From the NCBI GenBank assembly GCA_037447655.1, contig JBBHKE010003261.1:1-64000 (forward strand): a stretch of DNA of 64,000 nt, given 5' to 3'. The notes beneath the pieces were generated by a model. That model was not told the DNA's origin. It searched no databases and was given only the letters and a program-made list of their open reading frames with translations. Each line of letters opens with the position of its first letter. Positions within the stretch are counted from its first letter, which is position 1. The position numbers and the translations under genes are program-made. Source of the DNA: Zygnema cylindricum. Taxonomy: Eukaryota; Streptophyta; Zygnematophyceae; Zygnematales; Zygnemataceae. Below are positions 32,991 through 44,461 of this stretch, one piece after another.

Positions 32991-35088
32991 TGTTGTTCAT
33001 AGCCATTTTCAGCCATGAATGTACCCTCGGAAGCACCACAGACTACCCCAAAACAACCTAGTTTTATTCCACTCAGAATCCTACAGAGTTACCAAAACAA
33101 GCTGAAACTACACAACCAGTTAGTTCCTAGAGCAATACGTTTTCCCACAAATTTTCATATAAAAGTACCCACCTGAATTATCACATCACCCAATCAAAGT
33201 TGCAGAAAAACAGCCTGCCAGAACTTTGATAAATCTGACCACTTCACAATGAAGCCCCAAGCAAATCATACACACAATAGGTCTGCAAATTTGCCACAAT
33301 ATTTCCAATACAAGGAGGAACACACATGCAGAGTTTCAGATAGTTCTGCCAATAGAACTGAGAGCAATACTCAGATGAAATTCCCAAAAAAGAGCAAAAC
33401 AGTTTTTGTCCAAAAAAGTTCCCGAGTCTAAAAATGACTAAGTCCTACAAATATACACTACAATTTACTACAAACTGTACGGAGGCGTACCAGCCGTACG
33501 TAATCAATCAACTACCTCTATTAATGTGAGTGTACGTGAGATCTACACTAATAATTAATACACAGGACAAAACATTGTTAAATATTTACAAGTCTTATGA
33601 ATTCCGTCAAACGAATTGGGACTGTCCCAAATAAATATCATGTGATGGACGCGATTTAGCGTCCCTCACCAAACTGACGACGTCGCCGTCCGTAGCTCCG
33701 GCGGTGTAACTCTGAGACCTCCATATGTCCTCAGAGTGGATAGCTTCCAAGAAGCCTCTAGGATAACCCTGACCCCTTTGTGTTTCAGCAAAAACAACAA
33801 CCACCCTGGTATACAATAACTCTAACCACCTTCACCTTTGTAAAGGCAAGACTCCCGTGAGTCGATAACAAAAATAATCTCTGAATTTGCTCCCCTGAGC
33901 AGTTAGTTATGGAGGGTCAAAGTTGACCTTTTGTACAGAAGCTCTATGGGAGAGAGGGTCCTATCTCCTAATTTTTCTAAGTCCTATCTCTCTCACAGAC
34001 TCTATCTACTGATGTACGGAGCCAATCAGATCAGAGTTCCGTACACAAAAGTACAGCTGCCGGTATACTTTATGTACGGACACTGTACGACATGGCCTAA
34101 ATGTCGACACGTGGTATGTCCGGATTCGCTCCCTTAATCCTCGGAGATGCCGCAATCCAATGTCATTCCGCCACGTGTCATCCGATGTGGCGATGACCAA
34201 AAACCGCCGAAATCCTCTTCCGCGATCTCGGCGTTAATTCCGACCGTCCGACTAAATTCACATTTAATCGTAACCGTAAAAAATACATGTGCGGTATTCG
34301 TTTCACTAAAGAAATAAATGCACGGTATTGGTTTCTTATCCGTAGCGTAATCCGTACTTTTACATTACTGGATCTATGTCTTCTGTAAACAGTTTCAGTT
34401 AAATGAACTATCCTACGTATAAATGTTTAATTAAATATCAAACCATATTTTACGTAACACTAGCTAAAGACTTAACGGCTAAGGCTACTGGCTGCCGGCT
34501 GCCTGTCGTCCGACAGATACTAGGATCAAATCCTGTGGCCGACACATACCTTTTAGTAAATAAACCCCTAACTAATATATATTTCCCGTAAACCTCTGGA
34601 TAGCCTATGCAGCCATGGCTCTAGCTCCCTCTCCAATTTCTCATTGACTACGACAAGTTTGAGAGTTGGAGAGAGAAGTTAGAGTTAGACTGCCTCGGCT
34701 TCTTTCTATATTTCTATTTAGACCTAGAAAATACTTTAAATGGACCATTAATTTCTACAGTGTCCACTTCATCAAATGTCACCCGTCACATTACGTTTCG
34801 TACGTGCGACATACAATTCTGACCGCGTCGGTTATATAACGTCGGATCGTTTGGCGATCCGTCGTCAATTTCCCTTTACGCTCGTACTTTCGTATATCTT
34901 TTTTCGCGTCACTTGAATTCCAATTCCGTACGCTCCAATACACTTAGTACCATTACTCTCCCAATTCGCATATCCATTCGAACCTCCACAGTAAATCAAG
35001 ATAGCATTAGAATCTCGTACTGTACCCACGAAACATTGTGTACGCACGAAATGTCACACACGCACGAAACTAACTTTTCAAACCAACA
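32991..35088. mobile_element. Solo LTR, 2,098 bp
   Basis: The insertion begins TGTTG and ends CAACA. It is flanked on both sides by AGTCG (32986-32990, 35089-35093), a 5 bp target duplication. The left block shows the empty site at about 12823. No internal coding region is present, so a full LTR retrotransposon has been reduced by recombination to one LTR. Parts of it (about 33470-34640) resemble 17100-17700, suggesting another, degraded member there. Confidence 0.8.
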
Positions 35089-36299
35089 AGTCGCTCTTAT
35101 CACATCGAGTGGTTATAATGTTTATGTTTGTATTAATCTTTGGTGTAAAACATGGTCGCCAACGAAAGTACTTTAGTCTCCTTAAATTAAAACTTTAATA
35201 CTTTTTATGTTAATGTTACCATTTTGAACGTTTTACGATGGTACAAAGTCAAACATGTTGTACAAATTCATTATAGTATTGTTATATATAGTGTACCGCA
35301 CCGAAGACAACTTTGAGCCTCGACAACCTAGGAAAAAACTACACCGCCCATCGTTATTAGAGTTCAACATTTTTCGGGCAAACATTTTTTTTCTCGTCAC
35401 CTACTTTCCCGACTTTCAATAGTGACATCATTATTGAAAGGCAAGACCATCACCTTTCGGTTATTTTCTTCAACGGGCCCCGTCACAAAGATAAACGCTT
35501 TTGAGTGCTTGTAAAATGTTTTACTTTAATAACTAGTGTTGTGTATCGAAGGCCTTTGTCGATACTCAATATATACCTAATTTCGAGTACATGACAATCG
35601 ATATATCGCTTCGATATAACGAGATGCTCAGTATCGCGATATTAAGCCAATATATCGGCTGATGATTCGATAGACTTTTTCCGCGATATACCGAAGTGAC
35701 ATTATAATTTTTTTTTTGTTAAATGCCCCCTCCACGCGCTTAGGGTAACATTCCATTTGACAAAAAATTGAGTTCGTTACTGGACGCCGTACGTTTTCGT
35801 ACAACGTCGTATAGAGCCGTACCAATTTCTTTTTTGTCAAACAAAACATCATTACTCGAAAGTTGTCGGGGAGCTCCAATGATGTAGGCGTTTAAATTAT
35901 ATGGGGTCCATTCCCCCACAGAATTCGCTGATCCAAAGAAGCTTATCTAGATAGTGTCGCCTCCAAGTTGATATAAACCTAAATGACTGACACCCTGACG
36001 ATCAGATCCCCAATACAGCTTCACCCATGTGAAATAAGACTTTATGTGTGTAACAAGATCTCCTATCTCTCAGAAAATCCCATTACTACAAACAATCCCA
36101 ACCACACATTCCACACATTGGAAAATACCTATCCACATTGGACAACACTCACATAAGGATAAACTTTAAATTAGAAGAAGCTTATGTCCACATAACATTA
36201 GCTTGGTCTCTTGCCCTCGTGGCTCAACCTTTATTATTAAAGTGTTTTCCACTACTCTCCACTCTTAAAAATTAAATCTCTTAACTACCAAAACACTAT

Positions 36300-36575
36300 T
36301 TAGTTAGTAAGAGATTTCAATGCCAAAATGTCACTTCTCCAATTTGGTTTTAATCGCTAAGGACCAAGATCAGTCGGAATTTCCACAAACTTTTCCCCAA
36401 GGAAAAATATGTCTACTCTCCTCTTACACTTCACTATTTATCCATCATCGCCCTAGACTCACCAGGCCAGAGTCAACGCTCCGTTTTAACAGGCTTTTAC
36501 TTGGGCCAATCATTGATCAGCAAGGACTCAGACTGATCAATGCAAAAACATGCGAAATCTCTTACTAACTACTTA
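36300..36575. mobile_element. Short foldback element, about 275 bp
   Basis: The ends AGTTAGTAAGAGATTTC and their exact inverse lie about 250 bp apart. The interior is non-coding. It lies in the right-block segment (35.9-37.1 kb) that probably belongs to the untranslated end or LTR of the Ty3/gypsy remnant. Confidence 0.5.
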
Positions 36576-37119
36576 GCATTTTACTAACCAATTAAACGTT
36601 ACGTTTCACTACGTAATATTTACGTGCAAAAGTGCGCGCCAAACGAAACGCGACTTCGCACGATCGTGCGTAACAAATTTCGCACGCGAAACTTTCTACG
36701 AAATTCCCTTAAGTGAAAGTGACGTTTCGTACTAAAATTTGTACGAAACAAACCACCCTGCATACTAAACGTTTCATTAGAACTTTATGAAACGTATACG
36801 CGAAATTTCGGTACTAATTTTGACCCTTGACCCGTTTCAATGATACCCACTTATTATTTAGACCCCACACTGTCACCTAAATACACCCATCGCTATAACT
36901 TTTAAAATATAACTCCAAATAGCGTGATTCTTTCGCGGACGTCTACCAAATTTAGTACTATATAATTAAAACAACTAAATACCCCTTTATAAAAAATTTC
37001 GATCCGCAATTACTGTTACATCATCCCCTCCTTATTGTTAACTGACCTCAGTTAAAACACCTTTAATTCTCAAGACGGGACTTCTATATTATTATCCCTC
37101 CAATATAAATGTAAAAACT

Positions 37120-37800
37120 CATAATTTTTATCCTCTAAAGTCAAATCATCCTCAGGCCTTCCTAGATAATGCACTTGTCATAATATAGTATCGCCGACCT
37201 TGAACCGTCTCATAATTTTTATCCTCTAAAGTCAAATCATCCTCATGCCTTCCTAGATAATGCACTTGTCATAATATAGTATCGTCGACCTTGAACCGTG
37301 GACCAGCCCAATCTATTACCCATCTGTGGACTTCAAGTTCTATAATTATTGAGGGATCCAATTCCAATTCTCCTTCAGTTGGTCGAAGATTTGCTGGTTT
37401 CAATTGGCTGATGTGTATCACTGGATGAATTTTTGTTGAAGGCGCAAAGTCCAATTTGGTAGCAACTGACGATATCATCTCGATTACAGTAAATGGTCCA
37501 ATGTATTTAGGAGCAAATTTCCCCGTAGGATCCGATTGTCCCTCGATCTTGCACCTGTAATGAGTTGTAGAAAGCCAAACCTTGTCACCTGTGCGTATCA
37601 CCCAATCACCCCGTTTGCGATTAGCATTTAATTCTTGCCTCCTTTGTGCCTCCACTAATGCATCCCGGACAGTTTTCCAAACTGTTTGAACGTATTCCCA
37701 AAACTCTGTTCCAGAACCTCTATTCTCTTGAGTGACCCTTGTTTTTAAGTCTAATTCTTCTCTAGGTTGGTATCCGTATGCAACTTTAAATGGTGAGAAT
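37120..37800 (-). pseudogene. Ty3/gypsy retrotransposon integrase C-terminus, remnant
   Basis: The minus-strand translation gives PFKVAYGYQPREELDLK, then ALVEAQRRQELNANRKRGDW. After these come DKVWLSTTHYRCKIEG, GKFAPKYIGPFTVIEMIS and HPVIHISQLKP. This is the C-terminal end of a Ty3/gypsy integrase, followed by a chromodomain-like tail (VDDTIL..., VHYLGRPEDD). The open part spans 37269-37655; the rest is readable across small breaks. At 37120-37300 an approximately 90 bp piece of the tail is tandemly repeated. No reverse transcriptase or gag is seen nearby, so this is a dead fragment. Confidence 0.8.
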
Positions 37801-37832
37801 CATGTACTAGCATGTTTACATGAATTGTACTG

Positions 37833-38350
37833 GCACGCCAAATTGGGCGGCAAAGACGGTAGGAGATGGCCACAAAAGGAAAAAAGGAAATCAGTCGAAA
37901 CTGGCAGAGCCGATTCTGGAAAATACGAGAGAACGGATGGAGCTGATTTTCCGACTATTAGATTTTTTTTTTATTACGTGTACGCCAAATTTGGCGCCGG
38001 ATACACGAAGAGAATGACAGAAAACCTGAGCAGGAAGCCATGGCCGAGAAAGCCGCCGGCGAAAAAGCAATTCTTCGCAACACGAACTGATTTTTGACGG
38101 AAGATGACAATAAGTGCAAAAATTCTGATGGCCGACTAATGGCACGCCAAATTGGGCGGCAAATGTGGGAGGAGATGGCCACAAAAAGAAAAAAGGAAAT
38201 CGGCCAAGTAGCATAGCCGATTATGGAAAAACGAGAGAATTGATGGAGTTGATTTTCCCACTAATAAACAGATTTAAAAAAAAAATCCTTAGAGTACATG
38301 CACACGAAATTTGGCGCCGAATACACGAAGAAAAAGTAAAAAAACCCTAG
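37833..38350. repeat. Tandemly doubled segment of about 300 bp
   Basis: The stretch beginning TGGCACGCCAAAT (37833 onward) recurs at 38142 onward. The left block has it once, at 19199-19400. It directly precedes the bacterial greA-HIT remnant in both blocks. Confidence 0.65.
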
Positions 38351-38582
38351 CAGGAAGCCATGGCCGAAGCTTCTAGAAGGAAGAAAACTATCGGTTTGTC
38401 TCATAAAACAAGAATTTGCGCACGCCCAAATAGTATACATAGTCAACTGAGAGTAGTCTTGTAGTTTGTCAAACGTGAATACAAAAACATGTTTCCCTGA
38501 GGGCTTAAGGAGTTCTCAAGAAAGGGTGTGCTGCCGTTTCAGACTCAGGAATATGCTGTTTTAATACGTATTTTTGATTTTC

Positions 38583-38998
38583 CTATGCCATGAAGGACAA
38601 AGCATTAGCTGCTATAGCAGTTTGCAGTTGGGTGGCCAGCTTAGTAAGTGCTGATTGACTTTGATGAAGTTTGGGCTTTTTGAAATCAAGATCATACAGA
38701 TCATTAAGTGGAACCAGATGTATGTGTGGTGAGAAATTTATAATCCTACTACTGCCATGCCTACGCGTAAGCAAGGGACTATCGTCCGCATGCCTAGTGC
38801 CACCATTTTTGCGAAAACCATGAGATTAGTAAACATATCGTCCAGATCAAATAAGTAATACATTTCTTTTTTAGGTACTACTAGGGTATGGTCTACTGCC
38901 AGGAGATGTATGTCCAAAAAAACAATGTTATTTGAATCTTCAGAAACGATATAGCCTGGAATATCTCTATTAATGATTTTAGTAAATATGCTTGCCAT
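38583..38998 (-). pseudogene. Bacterial HIT-family hydrolase, decayed (copy 2)
   Basis: This is a near-identical copy of the HIT remnant at 19634-20049, with the same in-frame TAA and the same single-base loss in the histidine triad. Only a couple of residues differ near the C-terminus (QTAIAANALS here, QAAMAANALS in copy 1). It is followed on the same strand, on its upstream side, by the second greA remnant. It cannot make an active enzyme. Confidence 0.88.
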
Positions 38999-39076
38999 TT
39001 CAAATAACAATAAACAATCTAAAAATAGAGTAAATATTTTTTTTTTACCTCAAGCAGTCTGTTTGTGCTACAAGTG

Positions 39077-39551
39077 TTATAGTCCAATCTCAATAATTTT
39101 GAATTCTAGCTTTCCAGAAGGTGTATCAATGCTTGCCACTTCTCCTACTTTTTCCCAAGAAGTCCTTTGCCAATAGGGGATTCAATAGATATTTGTTCTG
39201 CTTTCAAGTATGCTTCTTCTTCAGCAACAATGGTATAAGTAAAAGAATTCCCTTGTTTGGTATTTTCGATTTTTACTTTGGCGAAGATAGAAACCTGCGA
39301 GAAATCAATATCAGCTTTTGAAATTATGTGTGTGCGTTTGCAACTGCTTGTTCTAGGTTGCTGATTTTCGTTTCCAGCAATCCTCGAGCATCTTTAGCTG
39401 CATCATACTCAGCATTTTCGCTTAGACCGCCCTTGTTACGAGCCCCAGCTAGCTGTTCCGCAATACTCGACCTTCCTTTTGTTCTTAAGGTATGCAGCTC
39501 GCCTTTGAGCCTTTGTAATCCTTCTTCGGTATAGTATGATATTTTTTCCAT
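39077..39551 (-). pseudogene. greA: Bacterial GreA, decayed (copy 2)
   Basis: This is the second copy of the greA remnant, about 18.95 kb away in direct orientation. It carries the same two frameshifts and the same Asp-to-Gly change in the cleavage loop as the copy at 20128-20602. It has a few private substitutions: GARNKG for EARNKG, AAKDARGLLET for AATDARGLLEA. The private changes show that the two copies have been evolving separately since the block duplication, while the shared lesions predate it. Confidence 0.9.
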
Positions 39552-40962
39552 AATTCTGTGGATTCTATGCGCATTTGCTCTTAAAAATTTGCACTACTAG
39601 ATGCCAGCAAAAAACACATACCATACCTTTGTTTTACACCATACCTTTGTATTTTTTAGGTATATGGTGCAAGGGAGTAACAAGGGCCTATCATTATCCA
39701 GCACGATTGTTGGCCAAAGCAATTAAGCTGTTTATTAAATTTATGCAAGAGCTATTTAATGGCCGGCTATAAATAGCAAGACAAAAGCACCAATAGCAAG
39801 CCAAAATTCATAAGTACTCAGTGCCAGAATTTTAGGTGTATTTCAATGAAATGGCATATCAATTCAGTGCGGATAAGATGCGTTGACAGTGCAGTGTCTG
39901 TCAAGGCTTCTAGCAGCGGCGAATCACTGTTCGTGAAGTGCACTCCAGTCGACCGCTTGTGCACAGCTGCAGGGCCTCCATGTCAAGGCTCGAAACCTCG
40001 GCTCCAGAATGGATAGGACAACACCAGGTGAATGCTGGAAATGGTACGGTATGGTTTGCGCCGTACCAGCATATATATTCGCGACGCTGGACTGTGGAAG
40101 AGTGGACCATCTTGTGAGATGCAAAGATGATGCATTTTGCTACCATCCTCACGCAGGAGGGGAAATAATACAAAGTAATCTCCAGGAATTTGGCTGTCCC
40201 CTTTTAGATGGATAGTTCAAATCAAAGGTTACTAAAAGTTAGGAAAATGTTCCAAGTATTCCCATACAAGTAAATGAAACCATCTAATGGCAAATAAGAA
40301 ACAAACAGAAAGGGATCAGATCACACAAAGAGATAACAAGCTCATGAAAAAGTGTCCACATAAACGGCCAATATTACAAATTTATAATTAAATTAAGTTA
40401 AAACATGACGAGCAACATAAATAACTTCTGTTCAACAGATACTCACGACCTACGTCTCAATATGGCACATGGAAGATCTGCTCAACATCGGGACGATAAC
40501 AATGCACTACCAGCTAATACCATATTTAAAAACACAGACTTTAAAATTAAAGTTGCTAAACAAGGTGAAAAATCCCCTGTAAAAAAGTTAATTTGAAGTA
40601 ACCTCTTTCAAATAATGTCACTTTCCACTACCGGAGGAGCAGAATTAGCTCAAAAAACACGCAAATGCTTGCGGTCTAAAAGAAGCGCCAAATGCTTCTA
40701 AAATGGGGTAAGGCTACTGAAGATGTATGAAAAACATGTTTCAAGAATAAACGTCAGAAAAAGGTCAGAAAGACCTTCAAAAAGAAACAGTTTTAGATAC
40801 TATGGTCCACTTCCTTCTCATCCAATGGGGATAGAGTCGGAGCTGACAACTAAAACTGAAAAGAGCTAAAAACTACAAATAATTCACCTTATTTCTTCCA
40901 ATGCAAACCACTCCGATTTGAGGGAAAAAAAAAATAGTACACAACCATTCCCCTCAGGGAAC

Positions 40963-41874
40963 TCAAAAAGTGAAGCGGCTCCGCTTGTCACTTATCTGCA
41001 AAACATTTCCAAAGCTGTTCCATGACCGTTGATGTTCATGCCGTCCAGAATTGAAGGGCTTCTGAGAGGGAGTCTCGGATCCATTCAAAACAACAAACCT
41101 CTGAGGGCCGTTGAAAACATTAGGAACTGACTACTGCGGCAAAACACGAGCAGGCGAAAAAACACAGGTTTTTCTTGTGACCTGAAATAGTTTCAAAACG
41201 AATCGGATGTCTGTCGACATCCTCCACAAATAAGACAGGATTTACAGAGTATGAGTTGAGGAGCTCTGCTTCCCCAGACTGTATGAGAGGCACATCTTGA
41301 ATCTCGGGCAAAAACCAATCTGAAGCGCCAGAAAAAGCTTCCGCAGGAAAAAAAGTCGAGCCACATTTGCTTTTCAGCCCAGATGACACAATGTCTTCCA
41401 GCAAACCACTCGAGGAGTTCAGAAAAGGCAATGAATCTACTTTCTCCACAGTTTCTTCATCCAGACACTGCAGAAGAGAGCCGTCTAGTGGAGGAAGATC
41501 AGTCCAGAAAATGTCGTCCATAACAGCCCCTAGTTCTTTTTTCTGCTGCACAAGACTCCCTTCCTCGGAAGTGAATTTTTCTCCAAAAGTACAACTGTCA
41601 GGGTAAGCTGCATCGTCTCCAAAGTGCATCATCTGGTGAAGAATTTCCTGAACCGAGACTACATCATTCAGTAGCATCTCATTCGTTTCAAAAGATCCCT
41701 GATTGGCATCACCCACATCGCTCACTGTCTCCCCTAAGTTCAGAGAAATGCTCGACCATTCTTGACCACCGACATTGTCGGAGAGAGCAGTCAAGTCAGA
41801 GGCCGATGACAGACAGGTCAGGAGAGGCATGGAAACGCCGCTGAAACTGCTGGACGTAAGACTGCCCATGGAAA
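40963..41874 (-). pseudogene. Truncated 3' fragment of MYB copy-2 type
   Basis: This stretch is nearly identical to exon 3 (from its GSLTSSSFSG region) and exon 4 of MYB copy 2. It includes the 31-nt GT...AG segment (about 41101-41131) and the final SDKRSRFTF coding end. It lacks the DNA-binding exons altogether: similarity stops abruptly at about 41874, where unrelated purine-rich sequence leading towards the flavodiiron exons begins. The remaining open frame starts at a Met at 41869. It would encode only the acidic tail, without any MYB repeat. It is the right-hand end of the second 18.5 kb block and is best read as a breakpoint fragment rather than a gene. Confidence 0.8.
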
Positions 41875-42129
41875 CGGGGCTTATGCGGGCAGAAGGGTAT
41901 CGGTTTTTGAAGTGGGGATGGAGTTATGTTGGAGGGAGTTTTGTGGGGAAGGGTTGGAAGGGAAGGGAAGGGAGGAGGAGGTAAATGCAGGGAACTGTTG
42001 GAGAAGAGGCGTTTTAAGGACGATATGGTTTTTGTCTGTATTGGAGCTAGGGGGAATTATGAAGGGAATGGTTATCTAGGGGTCTTGTGGGAAAGAGTTC
42101 ATAGGGGAACAGGAGAGAGAAGAAATTTA

Positions 42130-42151
42130 GAGAGAGAGAGAGAGAGAGAGG
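42130..42151. repeat. (GA)n microsatellite
   Basis: This is a GA dinucleotide run within the purine-rich stretch between the MYB breakpoint and the flavodiiron exons. Confidence 0.85.
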
Positions 42152-42638
42152 AGCGCACATGGAGCATGGGAAGGGCAGGAAGAAGAAAGAGAGAGTCAGC
42201 AGTCTGATTATCTTTTCCCCAAGAACAAAAAAGTAGTGATGTTTTTCTTTTCATCGAACCCACCTGACTGTCTGAAGGCAGAAAGGCGTGACGGGTTCAT
42301 GTGAAAAAAAGATAGCATCATCAAAATTAGTGCTGTCCATGTTATTCATATATTGGAGTATGTCTGTATTCTAAAATGCGGTTACGATAATTTCTTAATT
42401 TCGAAACAATAGCTCGTGTAAAACCCTCGTTCCCCTAGAACTCTGCCATCACTAATTGTGGGACCAAATTTTGGGAACAAAAACTGGATCTTAGTGATGG
42501 CAATACCATGGCAAAACGTCATTATCTTAAGTCTGTAAAGCAAAAATCCGGCGTAACTTAGGCAATAAGCCCACACAGGTAAATAAGATTTTATGGTTTT
42601 TGCGGTGTTTGGATTGGGAACTATATGGGGTATTGCAG

Positions 42639-43648
42639 GCGAGCTTCAAGCCTCTGGGAATCACTATTGCCGTTGCAAAGGATCGAGCTATCGAGTCCCT
42701 CATGCAGGTGAGAGAAACAGGAGGAGAGATGGGGAGATAAAAGTGCAATGTATGAGAAATAAATGGAGTAGGGGAGAGGGTGAGGGGTGTAAATAGAAAA
42801 AGCAATAAAACTACGGTTTTCAAAAGGCTAATAAGGTTAGGTGTTTAAAATAGGAGCAAAATAACAAAAAAAGAACATTGAAGTGGTTTGAACAGGAGAA
42901 GCAATGTTGTGGTTAATGGGTACCAGCGGAGTTGAGATGGTTATTTTGTCGTTCAGGCAATGAGTGAAAGATGTGATGATACGTGCTTTTGTTTGGTTTC
43001 TTTTTTACATTTTACAGCCGTTTTGTGGACATCGTCATATTGAAAGAATGTTTTTTTTTTGTGTGTATGTCAACTTTTTTTAATGCAGGTCGGTGACACA
43101 TTTGTTCTGAACTGTTTGGAGGAAGGCAACTACGCACCATTGATGAAGCATTTTCTGAAGCGTTTTCCTCCCGGAGGTGCGACATTTACTACCAGCGGTT
43201 AAAATAATTCACTTAAAAGTCGTCCATTATCTGTGAAAAATGTCACTGTCTTTTGGTGTCTTAGCAGTTTATGCTTCAATTCAACTCTTATCGTTGTTGC
43301 TTTCTTGGTCATATACCTGCTGCTGATCTTTCAATTCGTCTGCCCTATCTTGCCCACAAACATTCTGCTAAGTTTGGGTATAATTATATGATATAAAATG
43401 TGTTTTTGTTCTGTTTTTGCTCACCACTTTCTTTTGCAGCCGACCGTTTTGAAGGCGTTGAGTGGGTTCCGGCGCCGACTGGCTCCCCCATCTTGACTGG
43501 TGCCTTGGCCTACATGGAGTGCACGGTAGTGAGCCGCATGGAGACAAACGACCACTGGATAACCTATGCAGAAGTGACAGATGGCAATGTCGCCAAACAG
43601 GAGGGGAGGACAGCGGCTCACCATCGTAAAATCGGTGATTACTACTAG
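42639..43648 (+). CDS. Flavodiiron protein (FLV), C-terminal flavin-reductase part, three exons, 5' truncated
   Basis: Three plus-strand exons join in frame: 42639-42707, 43089-43176 and 43440-43648 (AG acceptors, GT donors), giving 121 residues to a stop at 43648. They encode SFKPLGITIAVAKDRAIES, then VGDTFVLNCLEEGNY and MKHFLKRFPPG. After these come ADRFEGVEW, ILTGALAYMECTVVSRM and NDHWITYAEV, and finally TAAHHRKIGDYY. This is the end of the flavin-reductase-like domain of cyanobacterial and plastid A-type/B-type flavodiiron proteins, which pass electrons downstream of photosystem I to oxygen. The metallo-beta-lactamase and flavodoxin parts are missing. I find no preceding exon between the MYB breakpoint (41874) and 42639. 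It is probably a 3' fragment left by the rearrangement. The alternative is that earlier exons lie elsewhere and were separated by insertion. I do not assign FLVA versus FLVB. Confidence 0.85.
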
Positions 43649-44461
43649 AGCGTGTGAAGGACTAGGATGTCAATGTACAGAGGAGCCACTGTTGTAGTAG
43701 GCGGTGGTTTAGTTACAGCCCTCTATATCGCGGGAGGCTGTTTTTTTTTTGTGTGTAAATGCTATTTAAGTGTGAAATGTTTAGTTTTCCTGATTATTAT
43801 TTGACATAAGGGGTAGACACCACTTATTATTATTAAAAAACTAATAAGATTTACAAAAATAGTGTGATCTATTTGATGAATTTATGTTATCTTACTAAGC
43901 TGAAGTTCAATTTCGTGGGTACGATCAGCTTTATATTGGAGTGTGGACTGATTTGGGGCAATTTGAGAAGTTGTGGCTGGGATGGAAATGCGAGTCACTT
44001 TGAGATCACAAAACATTTCACTTTAAAGCCCAATGAAACTGAATAACGACAGAGGACAAATCTTCACAAATGTCTAAGCATAGAGTTTGAAGAGAATCAC
44101 CTGTTGAAAACCAAAACAATTATTACCATAATAGAATATTAAACTGCCCATGGGCTTATATTGTGAAAGAGTAATTATTTGTATGGAACTCGAATCGCGT
44201 TGGTACTTTTCTAGCTCTCTATATCCTGAATTTGCTTTTGTACCCGGGAATAATGGTATATTCATTGAACTTTGGTCAGTCCATGGGTGTGGAAAACACA
44301 ATCTAACACATATCGTCGATCAACAGTATTTAAAATTTCAAGTTGACTCTGTCCTTATTTGGTTGAAGCTTGTACATTTGGCTTTTAGGGGTGGATGTCA
44401 CGAGCAACAAGCGTAGAACAAACCTACCCCTGACCTCCCTCCATCAGTACAGAGCTCCAGC
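43649..44461. other. Flavodiiron 3' flank
   Basis: This is AT-rich sequence between the flavodiiron stop codon and the start of the MYB duplication. No further gene was recognised. Confidence 0.45.

Larger units (their letters stand above)
23498..41874 (+). repeat. About 18.5 kb tandem block, right copy
   Basis: This is the direct repeat of 4403-22927, beginning only about 570 bp after the left copy ends. Relative to the left copy it has gained a 450 bp hAT-like element (24876-25325), a 556 bp TA element (25576-26131), an 880 bp hAT-like element (29246-30125) and a 2,098 bp solo LTR (32991-35088). It also has a different filling between about 35.9 and 38.1 kb, including the Ty3/gypsy remnant. 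Confidence 0.88.

Noticed and set aside
40009-40215. 68-codon plus-strand frame also partly open in the left block
   Set aside because: The left-block counterpart ends early through a single-base difference; there is no domain and it lies in the MYB 3' flank.
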